From an uncultured Collinsella sp. (GTDB taxonomy: Bacteria; Actinomycetota; Coriobacteriia; Coriobacteriales; Coriobacteriaceae): a stretch of 64,000 nucleotides of DNA. The position numbers were made by a program, and so were the translations under genes. Positions 8,735 to 17,236 of the stretch are shown one piece after another; position 1 is the stretch's first letter; every line of letters starts with the position of its first letter. The DNA lies in NCBI GenBank assembly GCA_900541875.1, contig UQLF01000013.1:1-64000 (forward strand). Direction: 5' to 3'. Under the pieces are notes generated by a model. The model was not told where the DNA came from. It did no database searches and was given only the letters and a program-made list of their open reading frames with translations.

Positions 8735-8803
8735 CTGACCCGCAGCCGCCCCATTCCTGCACCCATAGGTCTGCGCCGTCCGGCGCTCAACGAAAGGCAT
8801 CCC

Positions 8804-10087
8804 ATGTCACTTGCAGCTCAGCAATCGCTTGAATCCCATTACGTTATGCATACCTTTGGCCGCTCTCCGGTCGAGTTTGTCGAGGGTCACGGCATGAAGC
8901 TCACCGGCGACGATGGCCGTGAGTACCTCGACTTTCTTGCCGGCATCGGCGTGTGCAGCCTAGGTCATGGCAACCTGGCTGTGCTCTCGGCGCTCGAGGC
9001 ACAGACCAAAAAGCTCATGCATGTCTCCAATTACTTCTACATCGAGCAGCGTGGACAGGTCGCGGCGCTGCTGTCCAAGCTTGCTAACGACGACGTAGAT
9101 GGTGCGCGCGTGCTTGCCGATGCCATTGCCGCCGGCGATGAGACCACGGCAGCTGCTCTTGGTGCCCCGGCTGCGGGCGAGCAGGTGTGGGAGACGTTCT
9201 TTGCTAACTCCGGCGCCGAGGCCAACGAGGGCTCGATGAAGCTCGCGCGCCTGTACGCCAAGCGTGCCGGTAACGGCGGTAACACCATCGTGTGCATGCG
9301 CGGCGGTTTTCACGGCCGTACGCTCGAGACCATTGCCGCCACCATGCAGGATTGGCTGCAGGATAGTTTCCGTCCGCTGCCGGGTGGCTTTGTGGCCTGC
9401 ACGCCCAACAATGTCGATGAGCTGCGTGCGATCTTTAAGCAGCTGGGCAGTGATATTTGCGCCGTGATGCTCGAGCCGATCCAAGGTGAGAGCGGCGTGC
9501 ACCCCATGACCGAGGAGTTTATGGCGGCGGCGCGCGACTTGGCACACGAGGTGGGCGCCGTTCTTATCGCCGACGAGGTCCAGTGTGGCATCTTCCGCTC
9601 CGGCAAGCCGTTTGCATTCCAGACCTATGGCGTAGAGCCCGACATTATGAGCCTTGCCAAGGGCATTGCCGATGGCGTGCCCATGGGTGCCGTGGTGGCA
9701 AAGAAGGAGATCGCCGACGTGTTTAAGCCGGGTGACCACGGCTCGACCTTTGGCGGTAGCTGCTTGGCTGTCGCGGCGTGCGCCGCGACGCTCTCTGCGC
9801 TCGTGCGCGGCGATTTTGCCGAGCATGCTGCCAAGGTGGGTGCTTATATGGAGCAGGCGCTGGCTAAGCTTCCGCATGTGGTAGAGGTGCGTGGTCGCGG
9901 CCTGATGCTCGGCTGCGATCTGGACGATGCCGCGGGTGATGCACACGACGTTGTAGCCCGTGCATTGGGGGCTGGCGCCGTGATCAACGCTACAGGCGCA
10001 CATACGCTGCGCTTCCTTCCGCCGCTCGTGTGCGAAGAGGCCGACGTGGACAGCCTAATCGAGATCCTGTCGGACGTTTTGGCCTAG
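8804..10087 (+). CDS. argD: Acetylornithine aminotransferase ArgD
   Basis: ArgD is a pyridoxal-phosphate enzyme that transaminates N-acetylglutamate semialdehyde to N-acetylornithine. Landmarks of class III aminotransferases are present: FLAGIGVCSLGH near the N-terminus, FFANSGAEANE for phosphate binding, GGFHGRTL, LIADEVQCG with the cofactor aspartate, and SLAKGIADG with the lysine that forms the Schiff base. At 427 residues it is longer than the usual 390-400. A stretch of about 25 residues (NDDVDGARVLADAIAAGDET region, about 89-120) sits between LLSKL and WETFFANSG and looks like an insertion. It is the last arg gene here; argF, argG and argH are absent from the window. Confidence 0.96.
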   Translation: MSLAAQQSLESHYVMHTFGRSPVEFVEGHGMKLTGDDGREYLDFLAGIGVCSLGHGNLAVLSALEAQTKKLMHVSNYFYIEQRGQVAALLSKLANDDVDGARVLADAIAAGDETTAAALGAPAAGEQVWETFFANSGAEANEGSMKLARLYAKRAGNGGNTIVCMRGGFHGRTLETIAATMQDWLQDSFRPLPGGFVACTPNNVDELRAIFKQLGSDICAVMLEPIQGESGVHPMTEEFMAAARDLAHEVGAVLIADEVQCGIFRSGKPFAFQTYGVEPDIMSLAKGIADGVPMGAVVAKKEIADVFKPGDHGSTFGGSCLAVAACAATLSALVRGDFAEHAAKVGAYMEQALAKLPHVVEVRGRGLMLGCDLDDAAGDAHDVVARALGAGAVINATGAHTLRFLPPLVCEEADVDSLIEILSDVLA

Positions 10088-10114
10088 CGAGAGTAAAACA
10101 TAGCCAGTTTGAAC

Positions 10115-10173
10115 GGGTTCCAGATTGTCGGTGCGTCATTTGATGCATCTTTGGACGGTCTGGAACCCTTTTT
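10115..10173 (+). terminator. Terminator of the argCJBD operon
   Basis: GGGTTCCAGATTGTC (10115-10129) pairs with GACGGTCTGGAACCC (10154-10168) and is followed by a run of T. It stands 28 bases after the argD stop. Confidence 0.85.
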
Positions 10174-10204
10174 GCCGTAAATCTACAATGGTCAGGAGAG
10201 TCTC

Positions 10205-10421
10205 TGGACAAAAAATGCCAAATATGAGTACTGTCACCAGTTGAATCTCATATGAAACCGACTATTTAGGATTAGTTAGACCACACATGTTCAATTTTGT
10301 TAGTGGAAAACTAGTAGCAAAGGCTTCAAATCGCTGATTCAAGGCTAGATTTACCCAGTCATATCCAAATACCGCTGCTACAAAATTAGTAACAGTACTC
10401 ATTTTTGCCATTTTTTGGCCA
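10205..10421. mobile_element. MITE-like 217-bp element with 33-bp terminal inverted repeats
   Basis: The two ends, 10205-10237 and 10389-10421, are imperfect inverted repeats of 33 bases with about five mismatches; both contain ATGAGTACTGT and a CAAAAAATG block. The 151 bases between them are strikingly AT-rich for this chromosome and hold no gene. The size, lack of coding capacity and terminal repeats fit a miniature inverted-repeat element or the decayed remnant of one. I see no clear target-site duplication. It sits between the arg operon terminator and tRNA-Val. Confidence 0.6.
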
Positions 10422-10446
10422 CGGCCTTTGTGACAGACGTGTTGTC

Positions 10447-10477
10447 GGGTTCGAATCCCTCTGCGATGGGCCCAAAC
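10447..10477 (+). pseudogene. Possible tRNA 3'-end remnant
   Basis: GTCGGGTTCGAATCCCTCTG followed by CGATGGGCCCA reads on the plus strand like the T arm and 3' end of a tRNA: a GGG-TTCGAAT-CCC T-loop followed by an acceptor-like strand. I find no matching 5' half upstream. Its location beside an intact tRNA-Val and the inverted-repeat element is typical of an attachment-site scar left by an integrated element. A chance T-arm match cannot be excluded. Confidence 0.45.
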
Positions 10478-10506
10478 AAAAACGGTCCCCTTTCGAGGAC
10501 CGTTTC
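10476..10506 (-). terminator. Terminator of tRNA-Val
   Basis: Read on the minus strand, AAACGGTCC and GGACCGTTTTT form a hairpin with a T-run, ending about 10 bases past the tRNA CCA. Confidence 0.8.
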
Positions 10507-10514
10507 CAATTCAA

Positions 10515-10590
10515 TGGTGGGCGATGAGGGATTCGAACCCCCAGCCTTGTGCGTGTAAAGCACCTGCGCTAACCGTTGCGCCAATCGCCC
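10515..10590 (-). tRNA. tRNA-Val (anticodon TAC)
   Basis: The acceptor stem GGGCGAT/ATCGCCC, a D arm, a 7-base anticodon loop TTTACAC and the T arm GGGGGTTCGAATCCCTC fold as a standard tRNA. The 3' CCA is encoded. The outermost anticodon-stem pair is a mismatch. Confidence 0.96.
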
Positions 10591-10647
10591 GCAGGGATTG
10601 AGTATAGCGGAAACCCCGCGCTGTTCACCGCTAATTCATAACGTAAC

Positions 10648-12516
10648 TTACGCGGCGACTTCGGTGCTCTTGTTCTCGTCGATAAAGAAGCGCTTGTACC
10701 AAATGAGGAACGTCAGCGTGGTATAGATCTTGCGCTGGTTGAGCGCACGGCCCTCAAAGTGATCGTCGAGCAGTTTCATGAGCGCATCGGTGTCAAAGAA
10801 ATCAGCAGCCCACGGCGCGGTGAAGTATTCCTTTACGTAGTCGTAGTACTTTTGCTCGCGCAGCCAGAACTTGACCGGTACGGGGAAGCCAACCTTCTTG
10901 CGCGTTGCCCACTCGTCGGGCAGCGTGCGGTTGGCGGCGTGACGCAGGACGAGCTTGCAGCCTTCTTCGTTAACACGGTAGTTGGCGGGAATGTGCTCGG
11001 CAAACTCCATGACCTTCTTGTCCAAGAACGGGACGCGAAGCTCCAGAGAATGCGCCATGCACATCTTGTCGGCCTTGAGCAGAATGTCGCCCGGTAGCCA
11101 CATGTTCATATCCAGATACTGTTTCTTGGAAAGCTCGCAGCAGTTGGGAACCTGCTTGTAGTACTCGGCGCACATCTCGGCGGCGTTCTTGCCGGTGTCG
11201 TAAGCGGGCTTGAGCACCTCGTCGACCTCGGAGGGATCGAACACCTTTGCCTGACCCACATACCAGCGCTCGGGAACCTCGGCGCATTTCGTCAGGAAGT
11301 TGTGGCCCTTAAAGTAGGGGAGATGCTGAACGAGTGAGCCCAGGGCGCGACGTACGCCGAGCGGCACGCGCTTCTTAAAGGTGCGCATCTCGGGGGTGTC
11401 CTCGTACCACTCATAGCCGGCAAACAGTTCGTCGGCACCCTCGCCCGAAAGGACAACGGTGACCTCCTTGGAAGCCATCTGCGCCAGATAGTACAGCGGC
11501 ACGCTGGACAGGTTCGATTGCGGCTCGTCCATGTGGTACTGGATATCGGGCAGTGCATCAAAGAACTCGTCGGCGGTAATCATCTTGCGCACGTTCTTGA
11601 TGCCCAGCTTGTCGGAAAGCTCGGCGGCGTAGTTGGTCTCGTTGAAGTTCTTGTAATCGAAGCCGACAGAATACGTGGTGTCGGGCATGAGACAGGCGGC
11701 AATGTAGCTGGAATCGACACCGCCAGAAAGGAACGAGCCCACCTTAACATCGGCGATTCGGTGCGCAGCGACGCTTTCGTGCACGACCTTGTCGCACTCG
11801 TCCACGTACTCCTCGAAGGTCTTGGAGTTGTCGTCGGTGAAGTCACAGCTCCAGTAACGTTTGATGTCCATGGTGTTGGTCGTCAGGTCATACGTAAAGC
11901 AATGCGCCGGGGCAAGCTTGAACACGCCCTTAAAGAAGGTCTCCTCCGTGGCGGGGAACTGCAGCGTCAGGTAGGGGCGCAGCGCGTCGTGGTTGACAGC
12001 CTTCTCAAACTTGGGATGGTCCAGGAAGCTCTTGATCTCGGAGCCAAACAGCAGCGAGCCATCGGATGCCTGGTAGTAATAGAACGGCTTGATACCAAAG
12101 ATGTCACGAGCACCAAAGAGTTTGTTCTTGTTCTGGTCGTGAATCACGAACGCGTACATGCCGCGCAGACGGTTGACCAGGTCCTCGCCCCACTCCTCGT
12201 AACCGTGTACCAGGACTTCGGTATCAGCGTTGCAGTGGAAGGCGTAGCCGGCCGCCTCCAGCTCGGCGCGAAGCTCCTGGAAGTTGTAGATCTCTCCGTT
12301 GAAGACAATCGTGACCTTGCCGTCGTCGCTCGACATGGGCTGGGCTCCAGCTTCGGAAAGATCGAGAATCGAAAGACGACGAAAACCAAGGGCAACGTTG
12401 TCGACGATATGCTGGCCGCCCATATCGGGACCACGGTGGATGATGCGATTCATCATGGCCGTGAGAACCAGCTCACTCTGTTCAACTGTACCGGTAAAAC
12501 CGACAAAACCGCACAT
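10648..12516 (-). CDS. asnB: Asparagine synthase, glutamine-hydrolysing (AsnB)
   Basis: AsnB makes asparagine from aspartate and ATP with ammonia released from glutamine. The start is fixed by chemistry: after removal of Met the chain must begin with the nucleophile Cys2, so ATG 12516 (MCGFVGFTG), preceded by GAAAGGATC, is right although the frame stays open further upstream. It has 622 residues. The N-terminal glutaminase domain (1-230) contains RRLSILDLSEAGAQPM and NGEIYNF. The C-terminal synthetase domain has the pyrophosphate loop SGGVDSS and GEGADELFAGY. The gene stands alone between convergent tRNA-Val and divergent murE, with hairpins in its leader that could regulate it. Confidence 0.96.
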   Translation of the reverse strand: MCGFVGFTGTVEQSELVLTAMMNRIIHRGPDMGGQHIVDNVALGFRRLSILDLSEAGAQPMSSDDGKVTIVFNGEIYNFQELRAELEAAGYAFHCNADTEVLVHGYEEWGEDLVNRLRGMYAFVIHDQNKNKLFGARDIFGIKPFYYYQASDGSLLFGSEIKSFLDHPKFEKAVNHDALRPYLTLQFPATEETFFKGVFKLAPAHCFTYDLTTNTMDIKRYWSCDFTDDNSKTFEEYVDECDKVVHESVAAHRIADVKVGSFLSGGVDSSYIAACLMPDTTYSVGFDYKNFNETNYAAELSDKLGIKNVRKMITADEFFDALPDIQYHMDEPQSNLSSVPLYYLAQMASKEVTVVLSGEGADELFAGYEWYEDTPEMRTFKKRVPLGVRRALGSLVQHLPYFKGHNFLTKCAEVPERWYVGQAKVFDPSEVDEVLKPAYDTGKNAAEMCAEYYKQVPNCCELSKKQYLDMNMWLPGDILLKADKMCMAHSLELRVPFLDKKVMEFAEHIPANYRVNEEGCKLVLRHAANRTLPDEWATRKKVGFPVPVKFWLREQKYYDYVKEYFTAPWAADFFDTDALMKLLDDHFEGRALNQRKIYTTLTFLIWYKRFFIDENKSTEVAA

Positions 12517-12548
12517 GCAAGATCCTTTCTGCTGACGGCTCAGGTGTA

Positions 12549-12569
12549 CTGCCGCAAGGATTGCGGCAG
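12549..12569 (-). promoter_or_regulatory. Leader hairpin close to asnB
   Basis: CTGCCGCAA/TTGCGGCAG with a 3-base loop, 33 bases before the asnB start codon. It has no U-run, so it is a possible leader structure rather than a terminator. Confidence 0.45.
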
Positions 12570-12641
12570 CTGATGTCAAATAATCTTTACTATCATGCCA
12601 ATCTTTTGTTTCGTGATAGGGCATAAGCGCCGAGCGAACCG

Positions 12642-12685
12642 AAAAAACCACGTCCCGATCTTCAGGCGAAGCGGCGGGACGTGGT
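12642..12685 (-). terminator. Terminator-like hairpin upstream of asnB (possible attenuator)
   Basis: On the minus strand AACCACGTCCCG (12685-12674) pairs with CGGGACGTGGTT (12657-12646) and is followed by a run of T, a full intrinsic terminator pointing toward asnB. No gene lies upstream on this strand within 400 bases, so it either ends a short RNA or attenuates a long asnB leader. The remaining 12517-12915 gap shows no T-box specifier or antiterminator motif that I can recognise. Confidence 0.6.
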
Positions 12686-12915
12686 TGCGAACGCTATGTT
12701 AAAGAACAGCACCCAGATTTCCTTGGTTTTACACGGGGTGAACACTGTTGCCATTTATTAGACCACGGCACAGTCCATGCAATTTTTTAGAAGGCTGTGA
12801 TGCGCGCAAGGTCAGGTGGCATATTAGGATGGTTGATAATACAGAATGTTTCATCGTTTCTGCCGCGGGACGTCTTCTGCCCTTTAAGGCTGAATTTAGC
12901 GAGAGAGGTCTTTGT

Positions 12916-14433
12916 ATGTCGAGTCCGACACAAGAGAAGCTGACTCTGATGCGCTATATAGAGTTGCTCGAGGAAGATGACCTTGTTGTTTCCAGACCGA
13001 GCGCTTCGTGCGACCAGCGCATTGAGTTTGCGACTGATGACTCGCGCCAGGTGCGTCCGGGCACGTTGTTTGTCTGCAAAGGCCGTGCGTTTAAGCGCGA
13101 GTACCTGCTTTCGGCAATCGCCGATGGCGCCGTGGCCTACGTTTCCGAGGTCGATTACGATGTTGATCTTCCCGCGGTGATTGTGAGCGATATTCGTCGC
13201 ACGCTCGCCGTGGTGGCAGATGCCTTTTATGGGCACCCGTCGGGTAAGGTGAAGGTCTGCGCCTTTACAGGCACCAAGGGCAAGTCGACCTGCAGCTTTT
13301 ATCTGCGCGGCATCCTCGCCAACGAGGCCAAGCTTACGGGCTGTCATCGACCCGCTCTTAATACGGGCATTGAGTTCGACGACGGCATCGAGACGGGCCC
13401 TTCCAAGCTGACGACCCCCGAATCCTTCCTGCTGCAGTCTCGCATCGCACATGCTGCGGAGGTGGGTGCCCCGTGGCTGGTTATGGAGGCATCGAGTCAG
13501 GGCCTCAAATACGAGCGCACGGGCAAGATTGACTTTGAAGTCGGCGCCTTTACCAATATCGGCGAGGATCACATTTCGCCGATTGAGCATCCGACGCTCG
13601 AGGATTACTTTGCCAGCAAGCTCAAAATCTTCTTGCAGAGCCGTTTTGCCGTGGTCAATCTCGATATGGATAAGGTCGATCGCGTGCTCGAGGCGGCATC
13701 TCGTTGCGAACGTACGGTGACGTTCTCCCTGACCGACGAGCGTGCCGACGTGCTTGCGCTGGCGATTCGCAATGGCGACTGCGGCGTGGTGGCAACGGTG
13801 CGCACGCCCCGTTTTACGCGTGACATTGTGATTCCCACGCCGGTTAAGTTCAATGTGTCCAACGCGCTTGCCGCTATTGCCTGCGCCGAGGCCCTGGGCA
13901 TTTCCGAAGAGGGTATCGTCCATGGCTTTGAGGGCGTCTTCGTTCCCGGTCGTATGGAGCTCTATCCGTCCGTATCGGGCAAAATCCTGGGCATCGTCGA
14001 TTTTGCACATAACGGCATGAGCCTCGAGACACTCCTGCGCGACTTGCGCGAGAACTATCCCGAGCGCGAGCTGGCGGTTGTATTTGGCGCTACGGGCGGT
14101 AAGGGTGTCGATCGACGTACCACGATGGGCATCGCCGCTGGCAAGTATGCCGACCGAATCGTGATTACCGAGGATGACCCCGGCCCCGAGGATGTCGAGG
14201 ACATCTGCGCCGAGATCGCGCGCAACGTTCAAGCGCAGGGAAATGATAACTGGCAAATCGTGACTGATCGCGTTGCCGCTATCGAGACTGCCGTGCGCGA
14301 AACTGTTCGTCCTGCCGTGGTCATCGTGACCGGTAAGGGCGAGGAAGAGTGTATGCTGCGCAAGAACGGACCCGAGCCTTGTGAGCGCGACGGTTCGATT
14401 CTCAAGCGCACCCTTGCGGCGTACGACGCCTAG
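12916..14433 (+). CDS. murE: UDP-N-acetylmuramyl-tripeptide synthetase MurE
   Basis: MurE adds the third amino acid to the UDP-MurNAc dipeptide during peptidoglycan synthesis. I chose ATG 12916, behind GAGAGAGGTC; it gives 505 residues, close to the family norm. The N-terminal substrate domain has TDDSRQVRPGTLFVC, the central domain has the ATP loop GTKGKST at 119-125, and the C-terminal domain has FGATGGKGVDRR. The DAP-specific signature DNPR is replaced by DDPG at 420-423, so the enzyme probably adds lysine or ornithine rather than meso-diaminopimelate. It heads a plus-strand run that also contains murI. Confidence 0.94.
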   Translation: MSSPTQEKLTLMRYIELLEEDDLVVSRPSASCDQRIEFATDDSRQVRPGTLFVCKGRAFKREYLLSAIADGAVAYVSEVDYDVDLPAVIVSDIRRTLAVVADAFYGHPSGKVKVCAFTGTKGKSTCSFYLRGILANEAKLTGCHRPALNTGIEFDDGIETGPSKLTTPESFLLQSRIAHAAEVGAPWLVMEASSQGLKYERTGKIDFEVGAFTNIGEDHISPIEHPTLEDYFASKLKIFLQSRFAVVNLDMDKVDRVLEAASRCERTVTFSLTDERADVLALAIRNGDCGVVATVRTPRFTRDIVIPTPVKFNVSNALAAIACAEALGISEEGIVHGFEGVFVPGRMELYPSVSGKILGIVDFAHNGMSLETLLRDLRENYPERELAVVFGATGGKGVDRRTTMGIAAGKYADRIVITEDDPGPEDVEDICAEIARNVQAQGNDNWQIVTDRVAAIETAVRETVRPAVVIVTGKGEEECMLRKNGPEPCERDGSILKRTLAAYDA

Positions 14434-14463
14434 ACCAGCCCCTTCTATGTAAACGGAGTGACC

Positions 14464-15375
14464 ATGTCCCACAACATCCTGCCGACCGTTGCCGAGCTTT
14501 CGGGCGAGATGCGCGAGCGTCTTGCCAAGGTCAAGTATGTCTTTACCGATCTGGACGCCACGATGCTTGCCCCCGGCTCGTGCGTGCTGCGCGATAACGA
14601 CGGCAATCCCTCGACCAAGCTCGTCGAGGCGGTTGTCGCGCTCACTCGTGCCGGCATCCAGGTGGTCCCCACCTCGGGTCGCAATCGCACCATGATCCAT
14701 GAGGACGCCCGCGTGCTCGGCCTCAACTCCTACATCGGCGAGATGGGCGGCCTGGTCATGTACGACCTCAAGGTCAACGACTGGGAGTACCTGACGGGCG
14801 ACATGCCCTACGACCCCGCCTGCGGTCTCACGCCGCACCAGGTGATCGAGCAGACCGGCGTGTGCGAGAAGATCCTTGCCCGCTGGCCGCACAAGATCGA
14901 GTACCACAACGACATGTCGACCGGCTACAAGTACCGTGAGGTCACCGTCGGCATGCGCGGCGATGTGCCCGACGATGAGGCCCAGGCCATCCTGGACGAG
15001 GCCGGCTGCGGTCTGGTCTGGGCTTGCAACGGCCATCTGACGCACCTGTCCAAGCCGACGACGCTCGAGCTTAATCGCGCCGAGGACGGCCGCGCCTTCA
15101 ATATCAACCCGGCGGGTCTCAACAAGGGCGTTGCCATTGCGCGCTTCTGCGAGCACCTGGGGATCGAGCGCGAGGAGACGCTTGCGCTCGGCGACTCCGA
15201 GTCCGACTTCTACATGGCCGACCATGTGGGCATGTTCTGCCTGGTCGAGAACGGACTGACAAGCGCCGGTGCCCCGGAGTTCTTGGACGCTTGCGACAAT
15301 GCCTATGTTACGCGCGGCAAGATTGTCGACGGTTGGGTGGCAACGGCCGAGCTGTTGGTCGCGGCCCGTTCGTAG
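14464..15375 (+). CDS. HAD-superfamily hydrolase (Cof-like phosphatase)
   Basis: The 303-residue protein has HAD motif I D29-L-D-A-T33, motif II in VVPTSGRNR and motifs III/IV in the C-terminal GDSESDFYMADHVG. A cap domain of the Cof/mannosyl-phosphoglycerate-phosphatase type lies between. It should remove phosphate from a small sugar or sugar-acid phosphate, but the substrate cannot be read. I chose ATG 14464 because CGGAGTGACC precedes it; the in-frame GTG at 14458 falls within that ribosome binding site. It lies 30 bases after murE and 51 before murI, so a role tied to cell-wall precursors is possible but only contextual. Confidence 0.86.
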   Translation: MSHNILPTVAELSGEMRERLAKVKYVFTDLDATMLAPGSCVLRDNDGNPSTKLVEAVVALTRAGIQVVPTSGRNRTMIHEDARVLGLNSYIGEMGGLVMYDLKVNDWEYLTGDMPYDPACGLTPHQVIEQTGVCEKILARWPHKIEYHNDMSTGYKYREVTVGMRGDVPDDEAQAILDEAGCGLVWACNGHLTHLSKPTTLELNRAEDGRAFNINPAGLNKGVAIARFCEHLGIEREETLALGDSESDFYMADHVGMFCLVENGLTSAGAPEFLDACDNAYVTRGKIVDGWVATAELLVAARS

Positions 15376-15426
15376 CGCGACGCATCACGCATGGTCGCAT
15401 TTTTCGAGAGAGAATCTGGTGAGGTA

Positions 15427-16311
15427 ATGTCCGATATCGATAATCTGGCCGGGGACACGCGTCCGATCGGCGTGTTCGACTCGGGCCTGGGCGGCTTAAC
15501 GGTCGCGCGCGCGATTGCAACGGCGCTTCCGCACGAGTCCGTCTACTATTTCGGTGACACTAAGCGCTGCCCTTATGGCACCCGCACCGAGGACGAGGTT
15601 CGCTCGTTTGCGCTGCAGGCGGGCCGCTGGCTATCGAGGCACGACGTTAAGATCATGGTCATCGCCTGTAACACGGCGACCGCCGCGGCCTTGCGTTTGG
15701 CTCAGCAAGTGCTCGACGTTCCCGTGATCGGCGTGATCGCCCCGGGCGCGCGCGCCGCCATCAACAGCACGCGTACGCGTCGCGTGGGCGTGCTCGCCAC
15801 CAACCTCACCATTCGCTCGGGCGCCTACACGCGCGCCATCCAGGATTTGGATGCTGGTGTCGATGTGTATGGCTGCCCGGCTTCGAGCTTTGTCGAGGTC
15901 GTCGAGCACGAGCTCGCCTCGAGCGCGCATCTGCAGGAGCAGTGGCTCGAGAACGAGGATATTTTTGATACGCCAGCCGTTCGCGCGCTGGTTGGCGCCA
16001 CAGTCGAGCCGCTGCACGATCGTGGCATCGATACCGTGGTGCTCGGCTGTACGCACTTCCCGCTGCTGGTGGGTCCCATCCGCCATGCGCTGGGACCCGG
16101 GGTGCGCGTGGTGAGCTCCGCCGAGGAGACCACCCGCGAGCTGACCGATATTCTCACGCGCCGTGAGCAGCTGGCGGGCGATACCGCCGAGCCACAGCAT
16201 CGCTTTGCCACCACGTCTGACAACATTGCCGAGTTTGCGGTGGCGGGTAGCTTTATCTTTGGCCAGCCGCTTAAAAGCATCGAGCATGTCGATATCGACG
16301 AACTCGGTTAG
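15427..16311 (+). CDS. murI: Glutamate racemase MurI
   Basis: MurI makes D-glutamate for peptidoglycan from L-glutamate, using two cysteines as acid and base and no cofactor. Both are present: C81 in ACNTATAAAL and C208 in GCTHFPLLV, together with the N-terminal GVFDSGLGGLTV (D18, S19) and PYG...YFGDTKRCPYG region. The 294-residue length from ATG 15427 fits the family. An in-frame ATG at 15391 would add 12 unconserved residues and has no ribosome binding site, while GGTGAGG lies just before 15427. Confidence 0.93.
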   Translation: MSDIDNLAGDTRPIGVFDSGLGGLTVARAIATALPHESVYYFGDTKRCPYGTRTEDEVRSFALQAGRWLSRHDVKIMVIACNTATAAALRLAQQVLDVPVIGVIAPGARAAINSTRTRRVGVLATNLTIRSGAYTRAIQDLDAGVDVYGCPASSFVEVVEHELASSAHLQEQWLENEDIFDTPAVRALVGATVEPLHDRGIDTVVLGCTHFPLLVGPIRHALGPGVRVVSSAEETTRELTDILTRREQLAGDTAEPQHRFATTSDNIAEFAVAGSFIFGQPLKSIEHVDIDELG

Positions 16312-16364
16312 GCTCGCAATGTCGCCGGAGGCTTCGCCACATCTTTTGCCGAAAGGATAGTTCC

Positions 16365-17090
16365 ATGGAATACATGCAGGTCAACCGCGCCAACGGCCGC
16401 GCCGTCAACGAGCTGCGCCCCGTTAAGCTCGCCCGCGGCGTCATGAAGCACGCCCACGGCTCGTGCCTGGCTGAGTTCGGCGACACGCGCGTACTGTGCG
16501 CCGCCACCATCGAGGAGGGTGTGCCTGGTTGGCGCAAGGGCGCCAAGGCCGGCTGGGTAACGGCGGAATATGCGATGCTACCGGCCTCGACCGGCAAACG
16601 CTGCAAGCGCGAGCATGCCAACCGCAAGGGTCGCTCCATGGAGATCGAGCGGCTTATCGGCCGCAGCCTGCGTACCGTCGTCAATATGAAGGCGCTCGGC
16701 GAGTACACCGTTACCGTCGACTGCGATGTGATCCAGGCCGATGGCGGCACGCGTACGGCGAGCATTACCGGCGCCTGGGTGGCGCTGCACGACGCCCTTG
16801 CCATGTGGGTCGAGGCGGGCAAACTCGAGCGCATCCCGCTCACGGGCCAGGTTGCCGCCATTTCCATGGGCGTCGTCGACGGCAACGCCCTGCTCGACTT
16901 GGATTATTCCGAGGACAGCCACGCCGAGGTCGACATGAACCTCGTCGCCACCGATTCTGGTGAGATGATCGAACTCCAGGGTACCGGCGAGCAGGCGCCC
17001 TTCGACCGCAAGCGCCTCAACGCCCTGCTCGACCTGGGCGATAAGGGTATCGCCGAGCTCATCGAGCTTCAGCGCCAAGCCCTCGCCTAA
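16365..17090 (+). CDS. rph: Ribonuclease PH
   Basis: RNase PH trims the 3' ends of tRNA precursors by phosphorolysis. The 241 residues are full length. They carry the family blocks RPVKLARGVMKHAHGSCL near the N-terminus, MLPASTGKR with the Arg-rich loop that follows (RANRKGRS-like), TVDCDVIQADGGTRTASITG with the phosphate-site region, and LDLDYSEDSHAEVDMN. GAAAGGATAG precedes the ATG. It sits in the murI-rph-rdgB-dtd series, an order common in Gram-positive genomes (murI-rph-rdgB), and is followed by a palindromic repeat that starts at its stop codon. Confidence 0.97.
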   Translation: MEYMQVNRANGRAVNELRPVKLARGVMKHAHGSCLAEFGDTRVLCAATIEEGVPGWRKGAKAGWVTAEYAMLPASTGKRCKREHANRKGRSMEIERLIGRSLRTVVNMKALGEYTVTVDCDVIQADGGTRTASITGAWVALHDALAMWVEAGKLERIPLTGQVAAISMGVVDGNALLDLDYSEDSHAEVDMNLVATDSGEMIELQGTGEQAPFDRKRLNALLDLGDKGIAELIELQRQALA

Positions 17091-17127
17091 CCTGCCAAAA
17101 AGGGACAGGTTTATTTTGGCAGGTTTT
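17089..17127. repeat. Intergenic palindrome, GGGACAGG family (copy R1)
   Basis: AACCTGCCAAAA pairs with TTTTGGCAGGTT around the core AGGGACAGGTTTA. It begins at the rph stop codon and ends in a T-run, so it probably also terminates. Nearly the same sequence, inverted, occurs at 51241-51281. Confidence 0.8.
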
Positions 17128-17236
17128 ATCTGGGAAAACGTCGAAGTATAAGACTGCCGTTGATTGAGACGGGAGAGAGGCCGAAGTCCTCGTCGTCCTC
17201 AACTCGGCATTGCTGTAGAGACAAAGGAGGCCAGCT

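Noticed and set aside
10399..10584. Short frame across tRNA-Val
   Set aside because: It is the typical false reading of a tRNA gene (AQRLAQVLYTHKAGGSNPSSP pattern); the same applies to frames over tRNA-Pro (19723) and tRNA-Thr (40101).
12517..12700. T-box riboswitch before asnB
   Set aside because: No AGGGTGGNACCGCG-like antiterminator bulge or specifier loop could be found on the minus strand; the same search before lysS, cysS and asnS was negative.
12787..15225. Very long minus-strand open frame (812 codons) opposite murE and the HAD gene
   Set aside because: It is antisense to two well-supported genes, has no recognisable domain, and long antisense frames are expected from the GC-biased third positions. 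The same holds for the frames opposite lysS (20706-22727), clpC (25869-28043), pepD (28621-30156) and secE-rplA (43059-45164).
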